DNA of 64,000 nucleotides from Marinobacter mangrovi (GTDB lineage: Bacteria; Pseudomonadota; Gammaproteobacteria; Pseudomonadales; Oleiphilaceae). Both the position numbers and the translations under genes were made by a program. The DNA lies in the NCBI RefSeq assembly GCF_016798325.1, contig NZ_JAERVO010000001.1, positions 558,001 to 622,000 of the forward strand. Reading direction: 5' to 3'. This document shows positions 25,717-36,522 of the stretch, piece after piece. Below the pieces are notes generated by a model. The model did not search any database. It saw only the letters and a program-made list of their open reading frames with translations, and was not told where the DNA came from. Every line of letters begins with the position of its first letter. Positions within the stretch are counted from its first letter, which is position 1.

Positions 25717-27264
25717 ATGCGTATATCCTCACAGCAGATCTTTAATGGGGGCGTCAACCGGCTGCAGGACCTCAACACCCAGCTGCAGAAGACGCAGCAG
25801 CAGATTTCCACCGGTAAGCGGGTCATCAATCCGTCGGACGATCCGGTGGCTGCAGCCCGGTTGCTCAAGCTCGATCAGCAGAATGCCCAGATCGATCAGT
25901 ATCAGCGCGGCATCGATCTGGCGGAAAACCGCTTGCAGCAGGAAGAGAGCGCCCTGTCGAACATCACCGACGTGATCCAGCGGGTGCGTGAGTTGACCGT
26001 CGAAGCCGGTAACGGCGCGCTTTCTCCGGAAGACCGCAAATCCGTGGCGGCCGAACTCAAGGAGCGGCTGTCCCAGCTGGCGGGGCTCGCCAACACCCGC
26101 GATGCCTCCGGCGAATATATCTTCAGCGGTTTCAAGGGCAACACCCAGGCCTATCAGCAGAACGTGTCCGGCAGCTGGGTCTACCAGGGCGACGAAGGAC
26201 AGCGTGAGCTGGAAATCGACGCCGGGGTCAGTGTGGCCATCAGCGACAACGGCAAGAAACTGTTTTCCGATGTCGCCAGCAACAACCCGACCTTTTTCAC
26301 TGAGGCCAGCAGTGCCAACACCTCCAACCCGCCGGCGACCATCAGCTCAGGCATGATGCTCGACCAGGATGTCTTCAACAGCGTCTATCCGGACGATCTG
26401 ATCGTGGAGGTGGATACCGCGGCGGGCACTTACACGGTCACCAACCGATCCACCGGGGCGGATCTGACGCCGGCGAATAACAGTTACACCAGCGGCGACA
26501 GTATCGAAGTGGCGGGTATCCAGTTCGAGATTACCGGTGCTGCTGATGGCGACAAATTCCTGGTGAAGACCTCGGACAGTCAGTCGGTGTTCAGCACGAT
26601 CGAGAAACTGATCTATGGCCTGGAATCTCAGCCCAAGAAACCGGCCGTGGCCACCGTTAACGATTTCTCCGCCCAGGCGGGCGGTGATTCGCTCAGCATT
26701 AACGGCGTGACTTTCAGCTTTGATAATACCGATGGGCTGGCGGACCTGGCGGATGCCATCAACAACAGTACAGACGAGGCGCTGAAGGGCGTCAGCGTCA
26801 ACACGGATGACTTGCCGGGATCGATCCAGATTGAATCAACCGATGGTGACCTGGCGATTGACGCCGGTGGCTGGGGGGGCAACCTGGATGTCTCCGGTGC
26901 CAAATTCCAGAACATTGATATCAACGGCGGCGCGATTCAGGCCGACAGCACGGATTCGGCCAGTTTTGCCAGCGGTCAGCAGGCGTTTGACGATTTGATA
27001 GCCGACTCCCTCGTGAACCTGGACAACGCCCAGGAAAGCATTCTGGTGACCCAGACCGATATTGGCGGGCGTCTGAATGCGGTGGACTCCACCCGGGACT
27101 TCCTGTCGGATTCCTCCATTTACACGGATAAAATCACCTCGCAACTGCGCGACGTGGATTACGCCGAGGCCGTCAGCACGCTCAGTTTCCAGAGTTTCGT
27201 GCTGCAGGCCGCGCAGCAGTCGTTCGCCCAGGTGTCGCAGCTCTCGTTGTTCGATCGGATCTAA
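25717..27264 (+). CDS. flgL: Flagellar hook-filament junction protein FlgL (HAP3)
   Basis: FlgL is the second junction protein, homologous to flagellin. The N-terminus MRISSQQIFNGGVNRLQDLN and TGKRVINPSDDPVAAARLLKLDQ are canonical. So is the C-terminal helix TSQLRDVDYAEAVSTLSFQSFVLQAAQQSFAQVSQLSLFD. It is 515 residues against 317 in E. coli, with a long middle insertion (about residues 150-420). That insertion includes VNDFSAQAGGDSLSINGVTF, which resembles hypervariable repeats of flagellins. It is the last gene of the cluster. Flagellin genes are not in this window. Confidence 0.95.
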   Translation: MRISSQQIFNGGVNRLQDLNTQLQKTQQQISTGKRVINPSDDPVAAARLLKLDQQNAQIDQYQRGIDLAENRLQQEESALSNITDVIQRVRELTVEAGNGALSPEDRKSVAAELKERLSQLAGLANTRDASGEYIFSGFKGNTQAYQQNVSGSWVYQGDEGQRELEIDAGVSVAISDNGKKLFSDVASNNPTFFTEASSANTSNPPATISSGMMLDQDVFNSVYPDDLIVEVDTAAGTYTVTNRSTGADLTPANNSYTSGDSIEVAGIQFEITGAADGDKFLVKTSDSQSVFSTIEKLIYGLESQPKKPAVATVNDFSAQAGGDSLSINGVTFSFDNTDGLADLADAINNSTDEALKGVSVNTDDLPGSIQIESTDGDLAIDAGGWGGNLDVSGAKFQNIDINGGAIQADSTDSASFASGQQAFDDLIADSLVNLDNAQESILVTQTDIGGRLNAVDSTRDFLSDSSIYTDKITSQLRDVDYAEAVSTLSFQSFVLQAAQQSFAQVSQLSLFDRI

Positions 27265-27314
27265 TGAAATGGCCCTGTTTCGGCGGGGCTTTCAACAAAT
27301 CAGACGCTTGGCGG

Positions 27315-27342
27315 TTGACCCTGAGATTCGCCTCAGTATAAT
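27315..27342 (+). promoter_or_regulatory. Sigma-70 promoter of tRNA-Leu
   Basis: TTGACC at 27315-27320 and a perfect TATAAT at 27337-27342 are separated by 16 bases. The -10 box is 17 bases upstream of the tRNA 5' end. The match is strong, as expected for a stable-RNA gene. Confidence 0.85.
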
Positions 27343-27359
27343 CGCGGCACTCTCCAATT

Positions 27360-27446
27360 GCCGGGGTGGTGAAACTGGTAGACACGCGAGATTCAAAATC
27401 TCGTGCAGGCAACTGCGTGTGGGTTCGAGTCCCACCCCCGGCACCA
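27360..27446 (+). tRNA. tRNA-Leu (anticodon CAA)
   Basis: The 87-base gene folds as a class II tRNA. GCCGGGG pairs with CCCCGGC in the acceptor, the stem CGAGA/TCTCG carries the loop TTCAAAA with anticodon CAA, and a long variable arm and GGTTCGAGTCC T-arm follow. CCA is encoded. It reads UUG leucine codons. Confidence 0.97.
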
Positions 27447-27527
27447 TAATCCAAACGTGATACGCATCCTCCGGGACCTGAATGCCAGCCGTTGGTGAGT
27501 CCCCTTGCCAGATCAGGTTGAGCCGCC

Positions 27528-29740
<2,213 letters not shown>

Positions 29741-29818
29741 ATGGGGTTTGCGGGGACCGGTCGCCGATGCGTTTCCCTTTATGAAAGGGCCGATTTCAAT
29801 CAATAACGGAGTACACGA

Positions 29819-30190
29819 ATGAAAGCTTTGCGTAATGCGCTGTCTGTCTGTCTGGCTGCCTCCCCCGCGGCGGCAATGGCCCAGCAAGCCGGCGGCGCCG
29901 GCCAGGGCGGCATGGGTGTGATCGGGCAGGTGATCTTTTTTGCCGGCTTCATCCTGATTTTCTACCTCCTGATCTGGCGTCCGCAGTCCAAGCGTGCCAA
30001 AGAGCACAAAAACCTGATGGCTGGCCTGAGCAAAGGCGATGAGGTGGTGACCTCCGGCGGCATGGCCGGCCGGATTACCAAGGTGACTGATGACTTCATC
30101 GTTATCGAAGTGGCTGACAACGTCGAAGTAAAAGTCCAGAAGGTGGCTGTTGCGACAGCGCTGCCGAAAGGCACCCTGAAAGACATCTGA
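29819..30190 (+). CDS. yajC: Sec translocon accessory subunit YajC
   Basis: YajC is a small single-span inner-membrane protein that copurifies with SecDF-YidC. The 123-residue product has an N-terminal signal-like helix, the membrane helix VIGQVIFFAGFILIFYLLIWRPQSKR (about residues 34-60) and the conserved cytoplasmic part GDEVVTSGGMAGRITKV. It is slightly longer than E. coli YajC because of an extra N-terminal hydrophobic segment. It lies between tgt and secD, as in most gammaproteobacteria. A hairpin follows, so secD may have extra control. Confidence 0.93.
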   Translation: MKALRNALSVCLAASPAAAMAQQAGGAGQGGMGVIGQVIFFAGFILIFYLLIWRPQSKRAKEHKNLMAGLSKGDEVVTSGGMAGRITKVTDDFIVIEVADNVEVKVQKVAVATALPKGTLKDI

Positions 30191-30200
30191 TCGGACTATC

Positions 30201-30227
30201 AAGGGGCACTCGGGTGCCCCTTCGTTT
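30201..30227 (+). terminator. Hairpin terminator or attenuator after yajC
   Basis: AAGGGGCAC at 30201-30209 and GTGCCCCTT at 30214-30222 form a nine-pair stem with a TCGG tetraloop, followed by CGTTT. It is a compact intrinsic terminator with a weak U-tract, positioned between yajC and secD, and probably allows partial read-through. Confidence 0.7.
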
Positions 30228-30346
30228 ATCAGGTCGTCGCGGTCCGGCGTCGGCCTGAAACAGGCTAGCGGCGGAGCCCTTCGCCGCGTGTCACGGTTCA
30301 AGAATGATACAGGGCTGGTGCACACCAGCAGATAACAAGGCATTCC

Positions 30347-32224
30347 ATGCTCAACAAATTCCCGCTCTGGAAAAACATTGTGATTCTGGTCGCTGTCGTG
30401 ATCGGTTTCATATACGCGTTGCCCAACCTCTATCCGGATGACTACGCCATCCAGATCACCGGTGCGCGCAGCAGTACGCAGGTGGACCAGGCTACTCTGG
30501 ACAAGGCTGTCGATGCGCTCAATCAGGAGGGTATTGCGGTCAAGGAAGCGACTCTGAATCCGCCGAACGGCCTGATTCGGGTCAACACGGCAGAGGCGCA
30601 GCTGAGCGCCCGGCCGGTCATTCAGGAAGCGTTGGGTCGCGAGTACCTGGCAGCGCTGAATATGGCACCGACCACGCCGGATTGGCTGCGCAGCATCGGC
30701 GCCGGTCCGATGAAGCTGGGCCTCGACCTGCGCGGTGGTGTCCACTTCCTGCTTGAAGTGGATATGGACAGTGCGCTGCAGAAGCGTCTCGAGGTCTATT
30801 CCAGCGAGATCAAGCGTCAGCTGCGGGAAGAGCATATCCGCTACCGCGGTGGCGATGTGGGTGACGGCAATACCATCCAGTTGGTGTTCCGTGACGATGC
30901 GTCCCAGGATCAGGCCTTCGAACTGATTCGTGACCAGTACAACGAATTCCTGCTCGACAAGACCACCGACGACAATGGCCAGCAGGTGCTGTCTCTGCAG
31001 CTCTCCGAGAAGAAGGTCAAGGAGATTCAGGACTACGCCCTCAAGCAGAACCTGACCACCATTCGTAACCGGGTCAACGAGCTGGGTGTGGCCGAGCCGC
31101 TGGTGCAGCGCCAGGGCCGCGACCGCATCGTCGTGGAGTTGCCGGGTGTTCAGGATACCGCGCAGGCCAAACGGGTACTGGGTGCCACGGCCAACCTGGA
31201 ATTCCGTCTGGAAGCCCGCCAGGACGCACCGTCCAGTTCCACCGAAGTCTATCCGTTCCGTGATGATCCGGAGCGCACGGCCCGCCTTGAGCGCGAAATC
31301 ATCGTCACCGGTGAGAACGTGGCCAATGCACAACAGGCCTTCGACCAGAACGGCCAGCCGCAGGTCAACATCACGCTCGATAGCACCGGGGGCGACCGCA
31401 TGACCCGTGCTACCCGTGATGCCATCAAGCGCCGCATGGCGGTGTTGTTCATCCAGTACCGGACCGAGACCGTCAAGAAGCGTGTGGACGGCAAGGTTCA
31501 GGAAGTGGAAGAGCGTAAGGTCAATCGCAGCATCATCAGCCTGGCGACGATCCAGTCCACGCTGGGCAGCTCGTTCCGGATTACCGGCCTGGATTCCACC
31601 GCCGAAGCCGGCGAACTGGCCCTGTTGCTGCGCGCCGGCTCGCTGGCCGCGCCGATGTACTTCGTACAGGAACGGACCATCGGGCCAAGCCTGGGGCAGA
31701 AGAACATCGATTCCGGTGTCATGTCGGTGACCGTGGGCTTTGCTCTGGTGCTCCTGTACATGCTGCTGTACTACCGCTTCTTTGGTCTGGTCGCCAACGT
31801 GGCGCTGGCAGTGAACCTGATGCTGCTGGTGGCGTGTATGTCGATCCTGTCGGCCACGCTGACGCTGCCGGGTATCGCCGGTATCGTTTTGACGGTGGGT
31901 ATGGCGGTTGATGCCAACGTCTTGATATTTGAGCGAATAAAGGAAGAGCTCAGGCTCGGGGTTCCGCCCCAGAGTGCGATCAATGCCGGTTTCTCCCGGG
32001 CGTTTGTGTCGATCTTTGACGCCAACATCACGACGCTGCTGGTCGCGGTCATCCTGTTTGCCATGGGCTCCGGCCCGGTGAAAGGGTTCGCCGTGACCCT
32101 GTGTATCGGCATCCTGACGTCCATGTTCACCGGGCTGCTGGTCAGTCGCGCAATCATCAATCTGATTTACGGTGGTCGCAAGGTCGAGAAGCTTGCGATC
32201 GGGGGGAAGCTCGCCAATGGCTAA
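30347..32224 (+). CDS. secD: Protein translocase subunit SecD
   Basis: SecD works with SecF to use the proton-motive force in late protein export. The 625-residue protein has one N-terminal helix, a large periplasmic P1 domain, and five C-terminal membrane helices. Motif LGLDLRGGVHFLLEVD near residue 124 and the C-terminal GMAVDANVLIFERIKEEL are diagnostic; the latter holds a conserved Asp of proton transport. Its last codons overlap the secF start by eight bases. Confidence 0.96.
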   Translation: MLNKFPLWKNIVILVAVVIGFIYALPNLYPDDYAIQITGARSSTQVDQATLDKAVDALNQEGIAVKEATLNPPNGLIRVNTAEAQLSARPVIQEALGREYLAALNMAPTTPDWLRSIGAGPMKLGLDLRGGVHFLLEVDMDSALQKRLEVYSSEIKRQLREEHIRYRGGDVGDGNTIQLVFRDDASQDQAFELIRDQYNEFLLDKTTDDNGQQVLSLQLSEKKVKEIQDYALKQNLTTIRNRVNELGVAEPLVQRQGRDRIVVELPGVQDTAQAKRVLGATANLEFRLEARQDAPSSSTEVYPFRDDPERTARLEREIIVTGENVANAQQAFDQNGQPQVNITLDSTGGDRMTRATRDAIKRRMAVLFIQYRTETVKKRVDGKVQEVEERKVNRSIISLATIQSTLGSSFRITGLDSTAEAGELALLLRAGSLAAPMYFVQERTIGPSLGQKNIDSGVMSVTVGFALVLLYMLLYYRFFGLVANVALAVNLMLLVACMSILSATLTLPGIAGIVLTVGMAVDANVLIFERIKEELRLGVPPQSAINAGFSRAFVSIFDANITTLLVAVILFAMGSGPVKGFAVTLCIGILTSMFTGLLVSRAIINLIYGGRKVEKLAIGGKLANG

Positions 32225-33173
32225 ATTGACCGAGAACACCATTAATTTCATGGGAGTCCGGCGCCTGGCGTCCTTCGGGTCGCTAACGGCGGTTATCCTC
32301 TCGATCATCATTCTGGCCATTAACGGCCTCAACCTGGGCCTGGACTTCACCGGTGGTACGTCCATCGAGTTCGCCTACGAGAAGGCGCCCTCCCTGGATG
32401 AAGTGCGCCAGACGCTCGACGACGCGGGCTACAAGGAGTTCGTGGTCCAGAATTTCGGTGACGAGAAGTCCGTCCTGGTGCGCCTGCGCCAGGATTTCGA
32501 CGACAAGCTTGCCGAGAACATGGCCGATGACCTGCGCGCGAATGGTGCCAAGGTCGACATGGTGCGGGCCGAGTTCGTCGGTTCGCAGGTGGGCGATGAG
32601 CTGAAGGAGAGCAGTGGCCTGGGTATGCTGCTGGCCCTGTTTGTGGTGCTGGTCTATGTCGGCATGCGCTTCCAGTTCAAGTTTGGTGTGGCGTCCGTAC
32701 TGCCTCTGGCCCACGACGTCATCGTCGTGCTGGGTGTGTTCTCCCTGTTTCAGTGGACATTCGACCTCAGTGTGCTCGCAGCGTTGCTGGCGGTTATCGG
32801 TTACTCGCTGAACGATACGATCATCGTGGCCGACCGTATTCGCGAGAATTTCCGCAAGCTGCGTACCGGCAACAGCGAGGAGATCATCAACCACTCGATC
32901 ACTGAAACCATGAGCCGGACCCTGAACACTTCGGGCACGACGCTCGTGGTGCTGTTGGCGCTGTTCCTGCTGGGCGGCGAGGCGATCCACAACTTCTCCA
33001 TAGCCCTGCTGATCGGCATCCTGGTGGGTACCTATTCATCCATCTATGTGGCCGCGAACCTGCTGATCATGATGGGGGTCAGTCGCGAGGATCTGGTCGT
33101 GCCGGCGAAAGAGGGTGCGGCCGGTCAACAGGCGGAGGAAGAGGAGCCGCCGGAGTGGCTGAACCGGATGTAA
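32217..33173 (+). CDS. secF: Protein translocase subunit SecF
   Basis: SecF pairs with SecD. The 318-residue protein has six membrane helices and the SecF phrases GLNLGLDFTGGTSIE near residue 40 and IGYSLNDTIIVADRIREN near 198. I start at the ATG at 32217, which overlaps secD by eight bases and has a purine-rich GGGGGGAAG upstream. The longer frame starting at 32172 adds residues with no family match. A bidirectional terminator follows. Confidence 0.96.
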   Translation: MAKLTENTINFMGVRRLASFGSLTAVILSIIILAINGLNLGLDFTGGTSIEFAYEKAPSLDEVRQTLDDAGYKEFVVQNFGDEKSVLVRLRQDFDDKLAENMADDLRANGAKVDMVRAEFVGSQVGDELKESSGLGMLLALFVVLVYVGMRFQFKFGVASVLPLAHDVIVVLGVFSLFQWTFDLSVLAALLAVIGYSLNDTIIVADRIRENFRKLRTGNSEEIINHSITETMSRTLNTSGTTLVVLLALFLLGGEAIHNFSIALLIGILVGTYSSIYVAANLLIMMGVSREDLVVPAKEGAAGQQAEEEEPPEWLNRM

Positions 33174-33192
33174 GGGTGATGCTCTGACACAC

Positions 33193-33220
33193 AAAAAAGG
33201 CCGCAATTGCGGCCTTTTTT
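33193..33220. terminator. Bidirectional intrinsic terminator between secF and suhB
   Basis: AAAAAAGGCCGCAA and TTGCGGCCTTTTTT are perfect complements, forming a stem flanked by A6 and T6. It serves the convergent genes secF (plus) and the suhB-like gene (minus). Confidence 0.95.
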
Positions 33221-33261
33221 ATGCGTGCCTGACAGGCACGGAAGCGATGCGGTTGCCGGGC

Positions 33262-34062
33262 TTACCTGGGCAGGCGGCCGCGGAACGGGTGCAGCGTCTT
33301 GAGCAGGTCCTTGAACAGCTTGGGGTTGGCAATGGCCAGCTGCCGGCTGCTTTCCTGGCTTGACGGGTTGCCCGAGAAGTCGCCGGAAAGACCGCCTGAT
33401 TCGTGAGTCAGCAACAGGCCGAGGGCTTGCTCTACAGCGGTTGGCCGGAAAACAACGATGCCATCCAGGTGACCGGCGCTGGCGCGGGCCATATCCAGCA
33501 GTGTACAGCCGCAAGTACGAACGCGGCCGGATTCGCGCGCCAGCGTGCTGATCAGTTCGCCCCAAACCAGTGGGTCTTCGGTTTCACGGGTAAACTCGAG
33601 GACGTTGGTGGACAGGGTGGCCCGACCGATCTGCTGGGCGCCGTTCATGCGGATGCGGCGGCTATTGAGGGCGGCGCCGTGGCCGCGGCTGGCGGAATAC
33701 TCTTCGCCGGTAATCGGGTTGACCACCAGCATGTGCTCGGCCCGGTTGCCTTTCTTCTGGACCAAGGCCAACACGAACTCGGGAATGCCGCGCAGGAAGT
33801 TGTCACTGCCGATCAGCGGAAACACATGCCAGCTGAGATCATGGCCCGCGGCATCGATATCGCCGGCTGGTGCAATGTAGTGGTCCTTGTACGCCTTCTG
33901 CAGTTGCTCAGAAAAATTGGCGTAGATGGAGGCTTCCGCCCGGTCAAGTTGGGTGCGGGCAGCGTCGTCGACAGTGGCAGGATCCTGACGTTCAAAATGG
34001 GCCTTGAGGTACTCGGAACCCTGGCGCGCAATGCGCAGGGCCATCTTAATCGCTGGTTGCAT
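33262..34062 (-). CDS. suhB: SuhB-family protein with degraded inositol-phosphatase active site
   Basis: This 266-residue protein sits where suhB lies in related bacteria, divergent from trmJ. It keeps the inositol monophosphatase fold: SRGHGAALNSRRIRMNG near residues 125-141 and HESGGLSGDFSGNP near 220-233. The catalytic motif DPxDGT is FPLIGS at 81-86. The acidic IGEE-type pair reads IAPAGD at 63-68, and the C-terminal WDxAAG is TAVEQALG. Nearly all metal ligands are therefore gone. In E. coli, SuhB is also part of the Nus antitermination complex, a role reported not to need catalysis. I start at the ATG at 34062 to match SuhB. Confidence 0.85.
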   Translation of the reverse strand: MQPAIKMALRIARQGSEYLKAHFERQDPATVDDAARTQLDRAEASIYANFSEQLQKAYKDHYIAPAGDIDAAGHDLSWHVFPLIGSDNFLRGIPEFVLALVQKKGNRAEHMLVVNPITGEEYSASRGHGAALNSRRIRMNGAQQIGRATLSTNVLEFTRETEDPLVWGELISTLARESGRVRTCGCTLLDMARASAGHLDGIVVFRPTAVEQALGLLLTHESGGLSGDFSGNPSSQESSRQLAIANPKLFKDLLKTLHPFRGRLPR

Positions 34063-34249
34063 GGATCTCTCTGACACTTGACTGGTTAAAGGGCGCGTAT
34101 GATAGCAAAACACGGGGCTTGCTTGTACGTTTTTTGGGAATACAGGGCATAGGGGATTACCCGGCTGGAGCTGTTGCAGCGCATCATCACGGTACGCTTT
34201 CTGGTATCATTGCCCGCCTCGTTGATATTGACTCGCCAGAGGCGCCTGA

Positions 34250-35062
34250 ATGACCCAGTACGACCCACACGCCCACATCCGCATTGTCCTGGTGGAAACG
34301 TCCCATTCCGGAAACATCGGGGCCGCTGCCCGTGCCATGAAAAATATGGGGCTGTCCAATCTTTACCTGGTGAATCCGGCGTCGTTCCCGGACGAGGCGT
34401 CCTACGCACGCTCCTCGGGCGCTTCGGAAATTCTGGATCGGGCAACGGTCGTCGATACGCTGGATGAGGCCATCGCCGACTGTGCACTGGTGATGGGAAC
34501 CAGTGCGCGGGGGCGCAAAGTACCCTGGCCGGTCATTCCACCGACCGATTGCGCGGAGCGGGCCGCGGAGCAGGCGGGTAACGGCGAGGTGGCGCTTGTA
34601 TTCGGTCGCGAAAACAGCGGTCTGAGCAATGAAGAATTGCAGCGATGCCATTACCATATTCATATACCGTCCAACCCGGACTACAGTTCGCTCAATCTGG
34701 CCATGGCGGTTCAGGTCATCTGCTACGAAGTGCGCATGCATCATCTGAAAAGGCTGGATGCGCAGGGCGAAGAAACGGCGTTGCGCCCGGTCTTGCAGCC
34801 CGGTGACGAGGGGTGGGATATCAAGGCGGCGTCGGTCAACGATGTGGAAGGCTTTTTCGGGCACCTTGAAGACGTGCTCGTGGATATTGATTTCCATCGC
34901 CGGGAAAACCCGCGGCAGTTGATGACACGGTTGCGTCGACTGTTTCAGCGGGCCCATCTGGATCAGATGGAAATCAACATTCTGCGCGGTATCCTGACGG
35001 CCGTGCAGAAAAGTGCGGGGGGCGCGGATCGTCGCCCCGAAGCGGAGCAGGAACAGGAATAA
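34250..35062 (+). CDS. trmJ: tRNA (cytidine/uridine-2'-O-)-methyltransferase TrmJ
   Basis: TrmJ is a SPOUT methyltransferase that methylates the ribose of tRNA position 32 using S-adenosylmethionine. The 270-residue protein has the family start IRIVLVETSHSGNIGAAARAMKNMG. The knot motifs are VALVFGRENSGLSNEEL near residue 117 and IPSNPDYSSLNLAMAVQ near 140. It is divergent from the suhB-like gene, three bases before cysE, and probably cotranscribed with cysE. Confidence 0.95.
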   Translation: MTQYDPHAHIRIVLVETSHSGNIGAAARAMKNMGLSNLYLVNPASFPDEASYARSSGASEILDRATVVDTLDEAIADCALVMGTSARGRKVPWPVIPPTDCAERAAEQAGNGEVALVFGRENSGLSNEELQRCHYHIHIPSNPDYSSLNLAMAVQVICYEVRMHHLKRLDAQGEETALRPVLQPGDEGWDIKAASVNDVEGFFGHLEDVLVDIDFHRRENPRQLMTRLRRLFQRAHLDQMEINILRGILTAVQKSAGGADRRPEAEQEQE

Positions 35063-35065
35063 ACT

Positions 35066-35833
35066 ATGTTCGAGCGTTTGCGTGAAGATGTCGGCAGCGT
35101 ATTCCACCGCGACCCGGCGGCCCGGAATACCTTTGAGGTGCTCACCAATTACCCGGGGCTGCACGCGCTCCTGTTTTATCGTGTCGCGCACTCGCTCTGG
35201 TGTCGGGGATTCAAATGGCTGGCGCGGACCATTTCCACGCTGGCCCGTTGGTTGACCGGCATCGAAATTCACCCCGGTGCCGTCATTGGTCGACGCTTCT
35301 TTATCGACCATGGCATGGGGGTCGTCATTGGCGAAACCACTGTGATTGGCGATGACGTAACGCTCTATCAGGGCGTGACCCTGGGTGGGACCAGTTGGAA
35401 TAAGGGCAAGCGCCATCCCACGCTGGGTAACGGTGTGGTCATCGGCGCCGGCGCCAAGATTCTCGGCCCGTTTGAGGTGGGGGATCGTGCGAAGGTCGGT
35501 TCCAATTCCGTGGTCACCAAGGCGGTACCCGCCGATGCCACTGTCGTCGGTATTCCGGGGCGCGTGATCGTCAAGCGGGACAGCGAAGCGGAGAAGGACA
35601 AGCGCCGGGAGATGGAGCAGCGTATGGGCTTCGATGCCTATGGCGTGACTGAGGAGATGCCGGATCCGGTCGCCCGTGCCGTTCGCAGTCTGCTTGACCA
35701 CATGCATGTGGTGGATGATCGGATTGAAAGCATGTGCAAGGCGCTGCAGCGCGTTGACAAAGAGTATCGCAATGGGGCGTTGCCAGCGATCGACGAAGAG
35801 GATTTCGACTGCGTCAGAGATGACAAGGAATAG
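35066..35833 (+). CDS. cysE: Serine O-acetyltransferase CysE
   Basis: CysE acetylates L-serine with acetyl-CoA, the first step of cysteine synthesis. The 255-residue protein has the left-handed beta-helix hexapeptide repeats in its middle ([35 protein letters not shown]) with catalytic His and Asp in IDHGMG. It resembles the EpsC/CysE short type, with a long charged C-terminal tail. It lies between trmJ and iscR, a conserved order linking cysteine supply to iron-sulfur assembly. Confidence 0.95.
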   Translation: MFERLREDVGSVFHRDPAARNTFEVLTNYPGLHALLFYRVAHSLWCRGFKWLARTISTLARWLTGIEIHPGAVIGRRFFIDHGMGVVIGETTVIGDDVTLYQGVTLGGTSWNKGKRHPTLGNGVVIGAGAKILGPFEVGDRAKVGSNSVVTKAVPADATVVGIPGRVIVKRDSEAEKDKRREMEQRMGFDAYGVTEEMPDPVARAVRSLLDHMHVVDDRIESMCKALQRVDKEYRNGALPAIDEEDFDCVRDDKE

Positions 35834-35886
35834 TTCGGGTGGGGCGGTAAGTCCGCGAACTGGCAGCGGTTTTGCCGTCCTGCTTA

Positions 35887-35911
35887 ATACTTGACTGAAA
35901 TAGTCGGTCAA
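35887..35911 (+). promoter_or_regulatory. Type 1 IscR binding site overlapping the iscR promoter
   Basis: The 25-base site reads ATACTTGACT-GAAAT-AGTCGGTCAA, which matches the type 1 IscR consensus (ATASYYGACTRWWWYAGTCRRSTAT) at all the core GACT and AGTC positions. It includes the TTGACT -35 box at 35891-35896; a CATACT -10 lies 17 bases later at 35914-35919. [2Fe-2S]-IscR should repress its own operon here. Confidence 0.9.
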
Positions 35912-35965
35912 TTCATACTTTCAGGTCGGTAGAATCCATTTCCCGATCTTTCGAGGCCGTAATCC

Positions 35966-36451
35966 ATGCGACTGACCACCAAGGGGCGCTACGCAGTCAC
36001 TGCGATGCTGGACCTTGCGCTGCACGCCGAGGATGGCCCCGTTACGCTGGCGGATATTTCCCAGCGTCAGGATATTTCGCTGTCCTACCTCGAGCAGCTG
36101 TTTGCCAAGCTTCGCCGCCACAAGCTGGTGGTCAGCGTCAGAGGCCCTGGCGGCGGCTATCAGTTGGGTCGACCGTACGACACCGTTTTTATCTCGGAAG
36201 TCGTTGATGCGGTCAACGAGTCCCTTGATACCACCCGTTGCCAGAACAAGGGCGATTGCCAGAACGGCGAAAAGTGTCTGACGCATCACCTGTGGTCGGA
36301 CCTGAGTGACCAGATTCACGCGTTCCTGAGCGAAATCAGTCTGGCTGACCTGATGCGAAAACGCGAGATCCAGGTGGTCGCGGAGCGCCAGAACCAGCGG
36401 CAGGCGGAGACCATCAATACCCAACGCCTGAGGCAGGGCGATCCGGTCTGA
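35966..36451 (+). CDS. iscR: Fe-S cluster-sensing transcriptional regulator IscR
   Basis: IscR is an Rrf2-family repressor that senses iron-sulfur sufficiency. The 161-residue protein begins [20 protein letters not shown], with a winged helix containing [27 protein letters not shown]. The cluster ligands are C92-x5-C98-x5-C104 in [17 protein letters not shown], with the nearby histidine. A near-perfect type 1 operator overlaps its promoter. iscS follows 71 bases later, but iscU and the rest of the usual operon do not. Confidence 0.97.
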   Translation: MRLTTKGRYAVTAMLDLALHAEDGPVTLADISQRQDISLSYLEQLFAKLRRHKLVVSVRGPGGGYQLGRPYDTVFISEVVDAVNESLDTTRCQNKGDCQNGEKCLTHHLWSDLSDQIHAFLSEISLADLMRKREIQVVAERQNQRQAETINTQRLRQGDPV

Positions 36452-36522
36452 CCGTCCCCGTCCCGGCCCGTGGTCAGGGCCTGAACGAAACAACCCCGTG
36501 TCCCACTCAATCCCAGAGCGCT

